A stretch of 64,000 nt of DNA, taken from Phenylobacterium koreense. Lineage in GTDB: Bacteria > Pseudomonadota > Alphaproteobacteria > Caulobacterales > Caulobacteraceae. How positions within the stretch are numbered: the stretch's first letter is position 1; each line of letters begins with the position of its first letter. The stretch spans positions 1,736,001 through 1,800,000 of the forward strand of contig NZ_JBEPLU010000001.1 of NCBI RefSeq assembly GCF_040545335.1, given 5' to 3'. Below are positions 40,690-51,690 of the stretch, piece by piece. The notes under the pieces were generated by a model. That model was not told where the DNA came from, searched no databases, and saw only the letters and a program-made list of their open reading frames with translations. Both the position numbers and the translations under genes were made by a program.

Positions 40690-42315
40690 GTGACCGCGCC
40701 CGCTGCCTCCCCGCCCAAGAGCGGCCTTATCCGTTCGTCCCTGCTGCTGTCGGGCCTGACCCTGATCAGCCGTTTCATGGGCCTTGCGCGGGACCTGGTG
40801 CTGACCGCGCGGCTGGGCGCCAGCGCGACCATCGCGGCCGACGCCTACTACACGGCGCTGGCTTTTCCGAACCTCTTCCGCCGCATCTTCGCCGAGGGGG
40901 CCTTCTCGTCGGCCTTCGTGCCAGCCTACACCAAGACCCTGACCGGCGAGGGCCAGGCCGAGGCCGACCGCATCGCCTCCGACGCCCTGGCCACCCTGGC
41001 GGCGGCGACCATCGCCCTGACCCTGGCCGCCCAACTGGCCATGCCCTGGCTGATGTACGTCATCAATCCGGGCTACGCCTCGGACCCGGTGAAGTTCAAG
41101 CTTGCCATCGTGCTGACCCAGATCAGCATGCCCTACCTGCCCTGCATGGCGATCGGGGCCCTGCTGTCGGGGGTGCTGAACGCCCATCGGCGCTTCATCG
41201 TCACCGGCATCTTCCCGACCATCCTGAACCTGGTGATGCTGGTGGCGGTCATCCCGCAGACCGACCCGATCCGGGCCGCCTTCGCCGCCTCGGTCGGGAT
41301 CCCCATCGCCGGCGTCTTGCAGGCCGGCCTGCTGTGGTGGGGCGCGAGCAAGAGCGGAGCCCGCATCCGCTTGCGCTGGCCCAAGCTGACGCCGGAGATC
41401 AAGGCGCTGATCTCCCTGGCGGTGCCTGGCGCGATCGCCGCCAGCGCAGTGCAGATCAACATCTTCATCTCCGGCATTCTGGCCTCGCAGGTGGCCGGCG
41501 GCCGGGCCTGGACCGAGGTCGCCGCGCGCCTCTACCAGTTGCCGCTCGGGCTGATCGGCGTGGCGGTCAGCGTCGCCCTCTTGCCGCGGCTCTCCAGCGC
41601 CGTGCAGGCGAACGACCATGAGGACGCCCAGAACGCCACCGACCAGGCGGTGATCTTCTGTCTCGCCCTCACGGCTCCGGCGGCGGCGGCCTTGATCGCC
41701 ATGCCCTATTTCCTGATCGACGGCCTTTTCACCCGCGGCGTCTTCACCGCCATCGACGCGCGCGAGACCGCCTGGATCCTCCTGAACTACGGCTGGGGCG
41801 TGCCGGCCTTCGTGTTGGCCCGCGTGCTTCAGCCGGCCTTCTTCGCCCGCGCCGACACTCGCGCCCCGATGCGGTTCGGCCTGATCTCGGTGGCGGTGAA
41901 CATCGCCCTGGGCCTGGCGCTTTTCCAGGTCATCGGGGTGAAGGGCATCGCCGCAGCGACCAGCGCGGCGGCTTGGATCAACGTCGCCCAGATGGCCCTG
42001 CTGCTCGCCAAGCGCGGGGACTATTCCCCGACCAAGGCCGCCTGGGGCCGCATCACCCGGATCGCCGCGGCCAGCACCGCCTTCGGCGCCCTGCTGGGCT
42101 TGGCCTCCTATGAGCGCGACTGGATCGAGGCGCCGCTGAGGGGGATCAACCTCGCCGGTCTCGGGGCCAAGGAGATCGCCGTGCTCGGTGTGGCCGCCGC
42201 CGGCGTGGCCGCTTACGGCCTGCTGTTGCTGGCTTTCCGGGGGATCACCGTCACCGAGATCAAGGCCGCCCTTCGCCGGCGGCCGGGCGATGCGGCGGTC
42301 AGCACCGACCTCTGA
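40690..42315 (+). CDS. murJ: Lipid II flippase MurJ (MviN)
   Basis: MurJ flips the peptidoglycan precursor lipid II across the inner membrane. The 541-residue product has about 14 hydrophobic helices and the family segments LISRFMGLARDLVLTARLGA, ADAYYTALAFPNLFRRIFAEGAFSSAFVP (in parts) and a basic C terminus. GTG 40690 is chosen because the upstream in-frame ATG 40603 lies inside the inverted repeat. trpS follows after 147 bases. Confidence 0.94.
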   Translation: MTAPAASPPKSGLIRSSLLLSGLTLISRFMGLARDLVLTARLGASATIAADAYYTALAFPNLFRRIFAEGAFSSAFVPAYTKTLTGEGQAEADRIASDALATLAAATIALTLAAQLAMPWLMYVINPGYASDPVKFKLAIVLTQISMPYLPCMAIGALLSGVLNAHRRFIVTGIFPTILNLVMLVAVIPQTDPIRAAFAASVGIPIAGVLQAGLLWWGASKSGARIRLRWPKLTPEIKALISLAVPGAIAASAVQINIFISGILASQVAGGRAWTEVAARLYQLPLGLIGVAVSVALLPRLSSAVQANDHEDAQNATDQAVIFCLALTAPAAAALIAMPYFLIDGLFTRGVFTAIDARETAWILLNYGWGVPAFVLARVLQPAFFARADTRAPMRFGLISVAVNIALGLALFQVIGVKGIAAATSAAAWINVAQMALLLAKRGDYSPTKAAWGRITRIAAASTAFGALLGLASYERDWIEAPLRGINLAGLGAKEIAVLGVAAAGVAAYGLLLLAFRGITVTEIKAALRRRPGDAAVSTDL

Positions 42316-42462
42316 CGGGCTTGCCCTCGCGCGCTGCAAGGCTTATTCGCGTGGGCCATGGCTTTGCGGCGAAACATGTGGCGATGGCGTAGCGCCTGAT
42401 CACCGCCCTTCCGGCGCGGAATGCGCGCGCCTGCCTGATCCTCTTTCGAAAAGCCTGATTCC

Positions 42463-43497
42463 ATGACTGACCAAGCTCCTCCCGCCTATTCGGGCCCGCG
42501 CCGCGTGCTGTCCGGCGTCCAGCCCTCCGGCGCCCTGCACCTGGGCAACTATCTCGGCGCGCTGGTGAAGTTCGCCCGCCTGCAGCACGAGGTGGAAACC
42601 TTCATCTTCGTGGCCGACATGCACGCGATCACCGTGTGGCAGGATCCGAAGCTGCTGGCCGGCCAGGTGCGCGAGATCGCCGCCGCCTATCTCGCCTCGG
42701 GCCTGGACCCCAAGGTCGCCACCATCTTCCCGCAGTCGGCCGTGCCCGAGCACGCCGAGCTCGCCTGGATCTTCAACTGCGTCGCCCGCCTCGGCTGGCT
42801 CGACCGGATGACCCAGTTCAAGGAGAAGTCGGGCAAGCACAAGGAGCGCTCGAGCGTCGGCCTCTACACCTACCCGGTGCTGCAGGCCGCCGACATCCTG
42901 CTCTACAAGGCGACCGAAGTGCCGGTGGGCGACGACCAGCGCCAGCACCTGGAGCTGACCCGCGACGTGGCCGCGAAGTTCAACCACGACTTCGAGGTCC
43001 CGGGCTTCTTCCCGCTGCCCGACGCCCTGACGCAAGGGCCTGGTGCGCGGATCATGTCGCTGCGGGACGGTTCGGCGAAGATGAGCAAGTCCGATCCATC
43101 GGACAATTCGCGCCTCAACCTGCTCGATGACGCCGACACCATCGCCCAGAAGGTCCGCAAGGCGAAGACCGACCCGGAGCCGCTGCCGGAAACCCTGGAC
43201 GAGCTCAAGGCTCGGCCGGAAGCGGAAAACCTGGTGGGTATCTACGCCGCCCTCGACGGCCGTTCGTCTGCGGACGTGCTGGCCGAGTTCGCGGGCCAGG
43301 GCTTCGGCGCCTTCAAGCCCAAGCTCGCCGACCTGGCGGTGGAGAAGCTCGGTCCGGTCAGCGCCGAAATGCGCCGGCTGATGGCCGATCCCGCCGAGAT
43401 CGACAAGGTTCTCGCCGCCGGCGCCGCCCGTGCGCGCGAGGCCGCCACGCCGACCCTGGCCGAGGTCCGCAAGATCGTCGGCTTCTGGGGCGCCTGA
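42463..43497 (+). CDS. trpS: Tryptophanyl-tRNA synthetase
   Basis: Charges tRNA-Trp. The 344-residue class I enzyme has [20 protein letters not shown] with the HIGH-like HLGN at 26-29, [14 protein letters not shown] in the Trp pocket region, and KMSKSDPSD at about 206-214. The order murJ-trpS is common in alphaproteobacteria. Confidence 0.97.
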   Translation: MTDQAPPAYSGPRRVLSGVQPSGALHLGNYLGALVKFARLQHEVETFIFVADMHAITVWQDPKLLAGQVREIAAAYLASGLDPKVATIFPQSAVPEHAELAWIFNCVARLGWLDRMTQFKEKSGKHKERSSVGLYTYPVLQAADILLYKATEVPVGDDQRQHLELTRDVAAKFNHDFEVPGFFPLPDALTQGPGARIMSLRDGSAKMSKSDPSDNSRLNLLDDADTIAQKVRKAKTDPEPLPETLDELKARPEAENLVGIYAALDGRSSADVLAEFAGQGFGAFKPKLADLAVEKLGPVSAEMRRLMADPAEIDKVLAAGAARAREAATPTLAEVRKIVGFWGA

Positions 43498-43510
43498 CCT
43501 CTAACCCCTC

Positions 43511-43546
43511 GTGTCATCCGGTCTTGCTTCGCGAACCGGGTGACAC
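43511..43546. repeat. GTCATCC-type inverted repeat after trpS
   Basis: GTGTCATCCGGT (43511-43522) pairs with ACCGGGTGACAC (43535-43546) with one mismatch and a 12-base loop containing GCTTCGCG. It lies 13 bases after the trpS stop and shares the GTGTCATCC core and GCTTCGC inner element with the larger repeat at 40467-40613. Confidence 0.78.
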
Positions 43547-43593
43547 CTGGGGATGGACTTGCCGAACGGGCGAGTCCAAGCCACCGTCTCCCC

Positions 43594-44067
43594 ATGAGCC
43601 AGCGCAAGTTCCTCGTCATCGCCGACGACAGCCCGGAATTCCAGGCGGCGCTGCGTTTCGCCTGCCGCCGGGCGCGCTCGACCTCGGGCCATGTGGCCCT
43701 GCTGCGGGTCATCGAGCCGGCGGTGTTCGAGCACTGGAGCGGCGTGCGCCAGGAGATCGAGCGCCAGGCCCGCGAGGAAGCCGAGGCGATCCTCCAGAAG
43801 ATGGCCGAGTTCGTCGTCGCCGAGACCGGCATCCCGCCGGAATTCATCATCGTCAACGCCGAGAGCACCCGCGCGGCGCTGCGCAAGGTCATCTCCGACG
43901 ACCCGTCGATCAAGATCCTGGTCCTCGCCGCTGCGGTCGGTGGCCGCGGCCCCGGGCCGCTGGTTTCCTCGATCGCCAAGGACGGGGTGAAGTGGGGAAC
44001 GCGCAAGGTGCCGGTGACCGTAGTCCCCGGCGACCTCACCGACGAAGAGATCGCCGACCTGGCCTAG
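43594..44067 (+). CDS. Universal stress protein (UspA) family
   Basis: A 157-residue single Usp domain. It begins MSQRKFLVIADDSPEFQAALRFA in two parts, contains GHVALLRVIEPA, and ends with KVPVTVVPGDL. The G-x2-G-x9-G-S/T ATP-binding pattern is only loosely met (GGRGPGPLVSS), so nucleotide binding is uncertain. ATG 43594 is preferred over 43540, which lies inside the repeat. Confidence 0.83.
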   Translation: MSQRKFLVIADDSPEFQAALRFACRRARSTSGHVALLRVIEPAVFEHWSGVRQEIERQAREEAEAILQKMAEFVVAETGIPPEFIIVNAESTRAALRKVISDDPSIKILVLAAAVGGRGPGPLVSSIAKDGVKWGTRKVPVTVVPGDLTDEEIADLA

Positions 44068-44122
44068 TCCCTCTCCCTCACCGCGAAGGGAAGAGAGACA
44101 TGCTTCGATCATTTTTCAGGTC

Positions 44123-44199
44123 GTCATCCCCGGCTGGGTAAGCGCGCCGGGGATCCATACGCATCAGCCTTTCCGGCGGCTTTCGGCGCATATGGATCC
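44123..44199. repeat. GTCATCC-type palindromic repeat before the nifU-like gene
   Basis: GTCATCCCCGGC starts an element in which CCCCGGC (44128-44134) pairs with GCCGGGG (44146-44152) and GGATCCATA (44151-44159) with TATGGATCC (44191-44199), so the two stems overlap by two bases. It shares the GTCATCC core with the repeats after glnD and trpS. Just upstream, CTCTCCCT and AGGGAAGAGAG near 44072-44098 form another imperfect stem. Confidence 0.72.
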
Positions 44200-44249
44200 G
44201 CTGGGAGGGATAACTTGCGATTCCGCGCTCAAAGCGCCACATCTTGCCC

Positions 44250-44819
44250 ATGTTCATCCAGACCGAAGCCACGCCCAATCCCGAGGTTCTGAAGTTCCTC
44301 CCCGGCCGCGAGGTGCTTACCGAAGGCTCGCACGATTTCCGGAGCATCGAGGAGGCTCAGGTCTCGCCGCTGGCGGCCGACCTCTTCGACATCGAGGGCG
44401 TGACCCGGGTGTTCTTTGGGACCGACTTCGTGACGGTCGGCAAGGGCCCGCACCACGACTGGCCGCACCTGAAGGCGCCGGTGCTGGCGGCGATCATGGA
44501 CCACTTCACCTCCGGCCGGCCGCTCTTCGAGGAGACCGCCGAGGCCGGCGGTCACGACGAGGCCGAGTATGAGGGCGAGACCGCCCAGATCGTGGCCGAG
44601 ATCAAGGACCTGCTGGATACCCGTATCCGTCCGGCCGTGGCCCAGGACGGCGGCGACATCCTGTTCAACCGCTTCGAGCCCGAAACCGGGGTCGTCTGGC
44701 TGCACATGCGCGGCGCCTGCTCCGGCTGCCCGTCGTCCTCGGCGACCCTGAAGGCCGGGGTCGAGAACATGCTCAAGCACTACGTGCCCGAAGTCACCCG
44801 CGTCGAGCAGACGCTCTAG
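44250..44819 (+). CDS. NifU-like iron-sulfur scaffold protein
   Basis: A 189-residue protein with an N-terminal Nfu_N domain (MFIQTEATPNPEVLKFLPGR) and a C-terminal NifU domain carrying the cluster-binding CSGC at 157-160 (RGACSGCPSSSATLK). Such proteins hold or deliver [4Fe-4S] clusters; miaB, an Fe-S enzyme, lies 1.6 kb downstream. ATG 44250 matches the family start. Confidence 0.92.
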   Translation: MFIQTEATPNPEVLKFLPGREVLTEGSHDFRSIEEAQVSPLAADLFDIEGVTRVFFGTDFVTVGKGPHHDWPHLKAPVLAAIMDHFTSGRPLFEETAEAGGHDEAEYEGETAQIVAEIKDLLDTRIRPAVAQDGGDILFNRFEPETGVVWLHMRGACSGCPSSSATLKAGVENMLKHYVPEVTRVEQTL

Positions 44820-44861
44820 GGGACTTTGAGTGAGGGTTTTCCGAACGACCGGCCCGGCGTC

Positions 44862-45497
44862 ATGATCGTCCTGGCCGTCGATACCTGTCTGTTCGCCTGC
44901 TCGGCCGCCGTGGTCGAGGATGGCGTGACCCGCGCCAGCCGGATCGAGCCGATGAGCCGCGGCCACCAGGAGCGCCTGGCGCCCCTCGTCGCCGAGGTGA
45001 TGGCGCAGGCGGGGATCGCTTTCGATTCCCTGGATCGGGTCGGCGTCACCGTCGGGCCGGGCTCCTTCACCGGCCTGCGGGTCGGCCTGGCCTTCGCCAA
45101 GGGGCTGTCGGCCGCACTCGACATTCCCGCCGTCGGGGTCGGGTCGCTGGAAGCCCTGGCGCGGCCGCACCAGGGCCGGGTGATCGCCGCCCTCGACGCC
45201 AAGCGGGGTCAGGTCTATCTGCAGGGCTTCGCCGACGGCGTGGCGGTCAGCGCGCCCGACGTGCTGGCGCTCGAGACCGCGGCGGCGCGGGTCGCCGAGC
45301 TTGCGCCGGACGTCCTGGTCGGGACCGGCGCGGCCCTGCTGGCCGAGGTTCGGCCCTCGGCGAAGGTGATCGGGATCGACCACACCGACCCGGCCGCCGT
45401 CGCCGCCGTCGCCGCCGCTCGCCCGCCGTCGCCGCCCCGGCCGCTCTATCTCAGGGCTCCGGACGCCAAGCTGCCGGGCGGCCGCGACCCGTCATGA
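44862..45497 (+). CDS. tsaB: tRNA threonylcarbamoyladenosine biosynthesis protein TsaB
   Basis: TsaB is the inactive partner that holds TsaD in t6A37 tRNA modification. The 211-residue product begins MIVLAVDTCLFACSAAVVED and has GVTVGPGSFTGLRVGLAFAKG near 65, typical of TsaB. ATG 44862 fits the family N terminus; TTG 44826 would add 12 residues. Its stop overlaps the rimI start (ATGA), the usual tsaB-rimI pairing. Confidence 0.92.
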   Translation: MIVLAVDTCLFACSAAVVEDGVTRASRIEPMSRGHQERLAPLVAEVMAQAGIAFDSLDRVGVTVGPGSFTGLRVGLAFAKGLSAALDIPAVGVGSLEALARPHQGRVIAALDAKRGQVYLQGFADGVAVSAPDVLALETAAARVAELAPDVLVGTGAALLAEVRPSAKVIGIDHTDPAAVAAVAAARPPSPPRPLYLRAPDAKLPGGRDPS

Positions 45498-45946
45498 CCC
45501 TGCGCCCCGCCGACGCGGGCGAGGCCTGGGCCCTGGCCGAACTGCACGCCCGCGCCTTCGACCATCCCTGGCCGGCCCAGGACATCGCCGAGCTGCTGGC
45601 TTCGCCCGGCGCCTTCGCCCTGGTGGCGGAGGATGAGCGCCTGGCCGGCTTCATCCTTTGCCGCGCGATTGCGGGCGAGGCCGAGATCCTGACCCTGGCG
45701 GTCGATCCGGCCGCGCGCCGGCGCGGACTGGCGCGGGCCATGGTCGAGGCTTGCGCCGGTTTGGCGCGGGCGGCGCAGGCGGACGTCATGTTCCTGGAGG
45801 TTTCGGCAGGAAACCTGCCGGCCATCGGCCTCTATGAAGGCGCCGGTTTCGTCCAGGTGGGGGTCCGTTCCGGCTACTACGACCTGGGGGCCGGCGAGCG
45901 CGCCGACGCCCTCGTCATGCGGCTCGAACTTGGCCACGGGTCCTAG
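45494..45946 (+). CDS. rimI: Ribosomal-protein-alanine N-acetyltransferase RimI-like
   Basis: A 150-residue GNAT enzyme with HARAFDHPWPAQDI, ILTLAVDPAARRRGLARAMV (acetyl-CoA loop) and FLEVSAGNLPAIGLYEGAGF, the RimI pattern. RimI acetylates the N-terminal Ala of S18. The overlap with tsaB supports the assignment, though other substrates are possible. Confidence 0.88.
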   Translation: MTLRPADAGEAWALAELHARAFDHPWPAQDIAELLASPGAFALVAEDERLAGFILCRAIAGEAEILTLAVDPAARRRGLARAMVEACAGLARAAQADVMFLEVSAGNLPAIGLYEGAGFVQVGVRSGYYDLGAGERADALVMRLELGHGS

Positions 45947-45986
45947 TCGCCCTATCCTGCCGCCGAGTTACCTGAGGAGACCGTTC

Positions 45987-46394
45987 GTGGACCGCATCGA
46001 GAGCCTTTGCATCGAGAAGGGCATGCGCATGACCGAGCAGCGCCGCGTGATCGCGCGCGTGCTGTCGGCCGCCCACGACCACCCCGATGTGGAAGAGCTG
46101 TATCGCCGCGCCCACGAGGTGGATCCGCACATCTCGATCGCTACGGTCTACCGGACGGTCCGCCTGTTCGAAGAGGCCGGAATCATCGCCCGCCACGACT
46201 TCCGTGACGGCCGCTCGCGCTACGAGGAGGCCACCGACGTCCACCACGACCACCTGATCGACATGAAGAGCGGCAAGGTGATCGAGTTCGTCGACGAGGA
46301 GATCGAGGCCCTGCAGGAGGCCATCGCCCGCAAGCTCGGCTATAAACTGGTGGACCACCGGCTCGAGCTCTATGGCGTGCCCCTGGAGGAATGA
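45987..46394 (+). CDS. fur: Ferric uptake regulator Fur
   Basis: A 135-residue iron-responsive repressor. The N-terminal winged helix includes RMTEQRRVIARVL and PHISIATVYRTVRLFEEAGI; the metal region is HHDHLIDMKSG. The two CxxC pairs that hold structural zinc in E. coli Fur are absent, as in other alphaproteobacterial Fur proteins. GTG 45987 follows GAGGAGA at good spacing. Confidence 0.93.
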   Translation: MDRIESLCIEKGMRMTEQRRVIARVLSAAHDHPDVEELYRRAHEVDPHISIATVYRTVRLFEEAGIIARHDFRDGRSRYEEATDVHHDHLIDMKSGKVIEFVDEEIEALQEAIARKLGYKLVDHRLELYGVPLEE

Positions 46395-46436
46395 GGCGCG
46401 CTTGCGCCGAGCTGTCCACAGCCTCATAACGCGCCA

Positions 46437-47773
<1,337 letters not shown>

Positions 47774-47777
<4 letters not shown>

Positions 47778-48724
47778 GCAGGCCCGAATACGTTCCCCTG
47801 TCGGACGCCGCCCTGCGTGCGGTGGCCGGCGAGGCCAGCCGGCACGCGGCGCTCATCGAAGACGCCTTCAACGTCCTGATCGAAACCCCCGGCGGCGGCG
47901 TCTCCATCGACGGTGACGCCAAATCGCGCAACGCCGCCAAGCAGGCGGTCTCGGCCATCGCCGCCCAGGCCGACGCCGGCCGCGAGGTCGGCGAGGCCGA
48001 CGTGCGGGTGGCGATCGGCTCCGCGCGCTCGGGCGCCGGCAAGTCGCCGGCCGGGCTGCCCACGGGGCGCCGCGGCCAGGTTTCGCCGCGCACTGCGGGC
48101 CAGGCGCGCTATCTGCAGGCCCTGGCCAATTGCGAGCTGGTCTTCGGGCTTGGCCCGGCCGGCACCGGCAAGACCTTCCTGGCGGTCGCCCATGGGGCGG
48201 GCCTCTTGCTGCGCGGCGAAGTCGATCGGTTGATCGTTTCGCGCCCGGCCGTCGAGGCCGGCGAACGCCTCGGCTTCCTGCCCGGCGACCTGACCGAGAA
48301 GGTCGATCCCTACATGGCCCCGGTCTGGGAGGCGCTGACCGACATCCTGGGCGCCGAACAGTTCCGCCGGCGGCGGGAGAAGGGCGAGATCGAGGTCGCG
48401 CCGATCGCCTTCCTGCGCGGCAGGACTCTCAGCCACGCCTTCGTCATCGTGGACGAGGCCCAGAACACCACCCGGCTGCAGATGAAAATGGTGCTGACCC
48501 GGATCGGCGAGGGCTCGCGCATGGCCGTGACCGGCGACCCGACCCAGATCGACCTGGTCAACCCGGCGGACTCGGGCCTGGCGCACGCCGTGGGTCTGCT
48601 GGAGGGCCTCGAGGGCGTGGGGGTAAACCGGTTCTCTGCGGAAGATATCGTGCGCCATCCGATGGTTGAGCGTATCGTCAGGGCCTACGACGCCGATGCG
48701 GCCAAGAGCGGACGCGCGATTTGA
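47774..48724 (+). CDS. PhoH family ATPase
   Basis: A 316-residue P-loop protein with Walker [16 protein letters not shown] near 128, [17 protein letters not shown], and Walker [12 protein letters not shown]. PhoH-like proteins are linked to RNA metabolism, usually beside ybeY, as here. GTG 47774 overlaps the miaB stop and its own stop overlaps the ybeY start (TTGA), so this is a tightly coupled operon. Confidence 0.93.
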
Positions 48725-49185
48725 TCGACATCGAAATCGAAGACCAAGCCTGGAGCGATGCGCTGCAGGACGTCGAGGATCTGGTGGAGGACGCCGCGCT
48801 GGCGGCGCTGGCGGAGATCGATTTCGGGGGCGGGGCGATCACCCTGCTGCTGACCGACGACGAAAGCGTTCGCGAGCTGAACGCCCGCTTCCGCGGCAAG
48901 GACTACGCGACCAACGTCCTGTCCTTTCCCGCCCCGCAGAACCCGGAGGGTCACCTTGGCGACATCGCGCTCGGCTATGGGGTCTGCGCGCGCGAGGCGG
49001 CCGAGCAGGGAAAGCCGCTCGCCCATCATCTGCAGCACCTTGTGGCGCACGGCGTGCTGCATCTTGTAGGATACGATCACGAGACCGACGCCGAGGCCGA
49101 ACAGATGGAAGGTCTTGAGCGCGTCATCCTGGCCGGGCTGGGGGTTCCAGACCCCTACGCGGCTGAGCAGGGAGACCATGACTAA
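48721..49185 (+). CDS. ybeY: Endoribonuclease YbeY
   Basis: A zinc RNase needed for 16S rRNA 3'-end maturation. The 154-residue product carries [15 protein letters not shown] sequence ([20 protein letters not shown]) and the three-His motif [11 protein letters not shown]. It starts at an unusual TTG 48721 that overlaps the phoH stop; no better start is in frame. It overlaps the next gene by 8 bases. Confidence 0.94.
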   Translation: MIDIEIEDQAWSDALQDVEDLVEDAALAALAEIDFGGGAITLLLTDDESVRELNARFRGKDYATNVLSFPAPQNPEGHLGDIALGYGVCAREAAEQGKPLAHHLQHLVAHGVLHLVGYDHETDAEAEQMEGLERVILAGLGVPDPYAAEQGDHD

Positions 49186-50053
49186 CTCTTCGGACGGGAT
49201 ATCCAGTCCGCCCGAATCCCCCAGGCGCAGCCGGGGGCTTCGGGCGTTGCTTCGCAGGCTTCGCCGTGTGGGCGAGACGCCAGCGCCGCCGGTCAGCGCG
49301 CCGGAGGCCAACGACATGGTCGAGCAGGCTGCGGCGTTCCAGTCCATGCGCGTGGCCGACGTCATGACGCCGCGCGTAGACATCGTCGCGGTGGAGCTTT
49401 CGACGCCGTTCGCCGAGGTGGTCGCGCGGTTCGCGGAGTCCGAGCACAGCCGGATGCCGATCTATCGCGAGACGCTGGACGACCCGGTCGGCGTGATTCA
49501 CGTGAAGGACATCTTCCGCCTGCTGGCGGGCCGGGGCCAGCGTCCAGGGCCGCAAGACCTGATCCTGCAGAAGCTGCGCCGCGAGGTGCTGTACGTGCCG
49601 GGCTCCATGCGCGCGGCCGACCTGCTGCGGCGCATGCAGGCCGAGCGCAACCACATGGCCATGGTCATCGACGAATTCGGTGGCACCGATGGGCTGGTGA
49701 CCATCGAGGACCTGGTCGAGGCGGTCGTCGGCGACATCGACGACGAGCACGACGAGGCGACGGTGGTCGCCGTGACGGTGCGCCCCGGCGGCGTCTACGA
49801 CGTCGACGCCCGCGCGCCGCTCGAGAAGCTCGAAGCCGTGATGGGCGAAGACCTGGCGCCGGACGATCTCGACGAGGAGATCGATACGGTGGGCGGGCTG
49901 GTTTCGGCCCTGGCCGGGCGGGTGCCGCAGCGCGGCGAGGTGATCCCACATCCGGCCGGCTACGCGATTGAGGTGCTCGAGTCCGATGCGCGGCGGGTCA
50001 AGCGCGTGCGTTTCTCTCCGGCGCCCCCTGTCGAAACGGCGCAAGAGGCGTGA
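49178..50053 (+). CDS. CorC/HlyC-type CBS-domain protein
   Basis: A 291-residue soluble protein with two CBS domains ([40 protein letters not shown] in parts) and a C-terminal CorC_HlyC domain ([19 protein letters not shown]). It lacks the DUF21 membrane domain of larger relatives. Such proteins are linked to Mg2+/Co2+ efflux or stand in the ybeY-lnt operon without a clear role. ATG 49178 follows GGGAG. Confidence 0.9.
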   Translation: MTNSSDGISSPPESPRRSRGLRALLRRLRRVGETPAPPVSAPEANDMVEQAAAFQSMRVADVMTPRVDIVAVELSTPFAEVVARFAESEHSRMPIYRETLDDPVGVIHVKDIFRLLAGRGQRPGPQDLILQKLRREVLYVPGSMRAADLLRRMQAERNHMAMVIDEFGGTDGLVTIEDLVEAVVGDIDDEHDEATVVAVTVRPGGVYDVDARAPLEKLEAVMGEDLAPDDLDEEIDTVGGLVSALAGRVPQRGEVIPHPAGYAIEVLESDARRVKRVRFSPAPPVETAQEA

Positions 50054-50093
50054 CCTGAAACTCTCCTCGTCCTCGACCTGGCGTCTCCTGGCG

Positions 50094-51623
50094 GTGCTGG
50101 GCGGGCTGGCCGCCGGCCTGGCCCACCCGCCTTTCGGACTGCTCCCCGGCCTGCTGGGCTATGGCCTTTTCATGCGCGCCGTGGAGACGACGGGCCCGAG
50201 GCCGCTCAGATCGTCCTTCTTCCGGGGCTGGCTGGCCGGGCTCGGCTATTTCGCGATCAGCGTCTGGTGGATCACCGAGGCGTTCCTGGTGGATGCGGCC
50301 GCCCACGGCTGGATGGCCCCCTTCGCCCTGCTGTTCATGGCCGGCGGCCTTTCCCTGTTCTGGGGGGTGGCTGGGTTGCTCTATCGCGTCGCCGACGTCA
50401 GGGGACCCTGGCGGGTGCTGGTCTTCGCCGGGATCGTGGCCCTGGCGGAGTGGACCCGCGGCCATGTCTTCACGGGGTTTCCGTGGAACCTGCCCGGCGA
50501 GACCTGGCGGGCCGGAGGCCCGGTCTCGCAGGCTTCCGCCCTGATCGGACCCTATGGGCTCACTTGGGTGACGGTGGCGGCCGCGGCGGCCTTCGCCCTG
50601 GCGTTCGACCGGGGCGGCCGCGCCGCCCGCATCCTGCCGCCGGCATTGGCGGCGGCGGTCCTGCTGGCGCTCGCGGGCTTCGGCGCATGGCGCCTGCAGG
50701 GCGCTCCGCCGGTCAGCGACGGCGCGCCGCTCATTCGCATCGTCCAGGCCAACATCGACCAGAAGGACAAGTGGCGGCCGGAGAATCTCGACGCCATCAT
50801 CGACACCTATGTCAGCCTGTCCCGGACGCCCGCCGGCGCTTCGCCCCAGATCGTGGTCTGGCCGGAGGGCGCTCTGCCAGCGGTCATCGACGACCTGCTG
50901 GCGCCCGGAAGCCCTTATGCGGCGCGCCTGGCCTCGGCGGTGGAGCCGGGCCAATCCCTGCTGCTGGGCGCCAATCGCGCCGATTACGCCCCGGACGGAG
51001 GGGTCGACTACTTCAACAGCCTGATCGCCCTGCGCCGCACCGCCGTCGGGCTGCAGGTGACGGGCGTCTATGACAAGCATCGGCTGGTCCCCTTCGGGGA
51101 ATTCCTGCCGTTCGGCGAGCTCGCCACCAGTCTCGGCATCCGAAGCCTGGTCCATATGCCGGAGGACTTCACGGCCGGGCCAGAGCCCGGACCCATGCGG
51201 GCCCGAGGCATGCCGCCCGTCCAGCCGCTGATCTGCTATGAGGCGCTGTTCCCACGCTTTGCCGAGAACGCCGCCGTGCGGGCCGGCCTGCGTCCGCGAT
51301 GGCTGCTGAATGTTTCGAACGACGCCTGGTTCGGCGCGACCAGCGGCCCGTGGCAGCATCTCAACATCGCCAGTTATCGCGCCATCGAGAATGGCCTGCC
51401 CATGGTGCGCTCGACCCCGACCGGCGTTTCGGCGGTCATTGACGCCTATGGCCGCGCGCCTGCCGAGCGCCGCCTGGGGCTTGGCGCTGTCGGGGTCATC
51501 GATGCGCGCCTGCCGCCCGCGATTTCAGCCACACCCTACAATTTTATCGGCGAAACGGCCTTCGCCATGATGTTGCTCCTTTCCTTAGCCATTGTCGGAT
51601 TTCGACATTTAGGTCGGCGATAA
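50094..51623 (+). CDS. lnt: Apolipoprotein N-acyltransferase
   Basis: Lnt adds the third acyl chain to lipoproteins in the inner membrane. Hydrophobic helices are followed by a nitrilase-like domain with catalytic Glu (VVWPEGALP), Lys (YDKHRLVPFGEF) and Cys (LICYEALFP). The start is uncertain: GTG 50094 gives 509 residues but a short first helix. The reading frame stays open upstream, where the nearest ATG (49986) would overlap corC by 68 bases, and CTG 50055 is a non-standard option. Confidence 0.9.
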   Translation: MLGGLAAGLAHPPFGLLPGLLGYGLFMRAVETTGPRPLRSSFFRGWLAGLGYFAISVWWITEAFLVDAAAHGWMAPFALLFMAGGLSLFWGVAGLLYRVADVRGPWRVLVFAGIVALAEWTRGHVFTGFPWNLPGETWRAGGPVSQASALIGPYGLTWVTVAAAAAFALAFDRGGRAARILPPALAAAVLLALAGFGAWRLQGAPPVSDGAPLIRIVQANIDQKDKWRPENLDAIIDTYVSLSRTPAGASPQIVVWPEGALPAVIDDLLAPGSPYAARLASAVEPGQSLLLGANRADYAPDGGVDYFNSLIALRRTAVGLQVTGVYDKHRLVPFGEFLPFGELATSLGIRSLVHMPEDFTAGPEPGPMRARGMPPVQPLICYEALFPRFAENAAVRAGLRPRWLLNVSNDAWFGATSGPWQHLNIASYRAIENGLPMVRSTPTGVSAVIDAYGRAPAERRLGLGAVGVIDARLPPAISATPYNFIGETAFAMMLLLSLAIVGFRHLGRR

Positions 51624-51690
51624 AGAGCGGAATTGACGATTTGGTCAGGTTTTTGACGCGTCAGTCGAGGCTCGGCAAGGGTGAGCCCAA

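Noticed and set aside
49493..49508. GATTCACGTGAAGG in the corC-like gene as a parS site
   Set aside because: The outer bases fail on both arms and the sequence encodes the conserved GVIHVKD segment.
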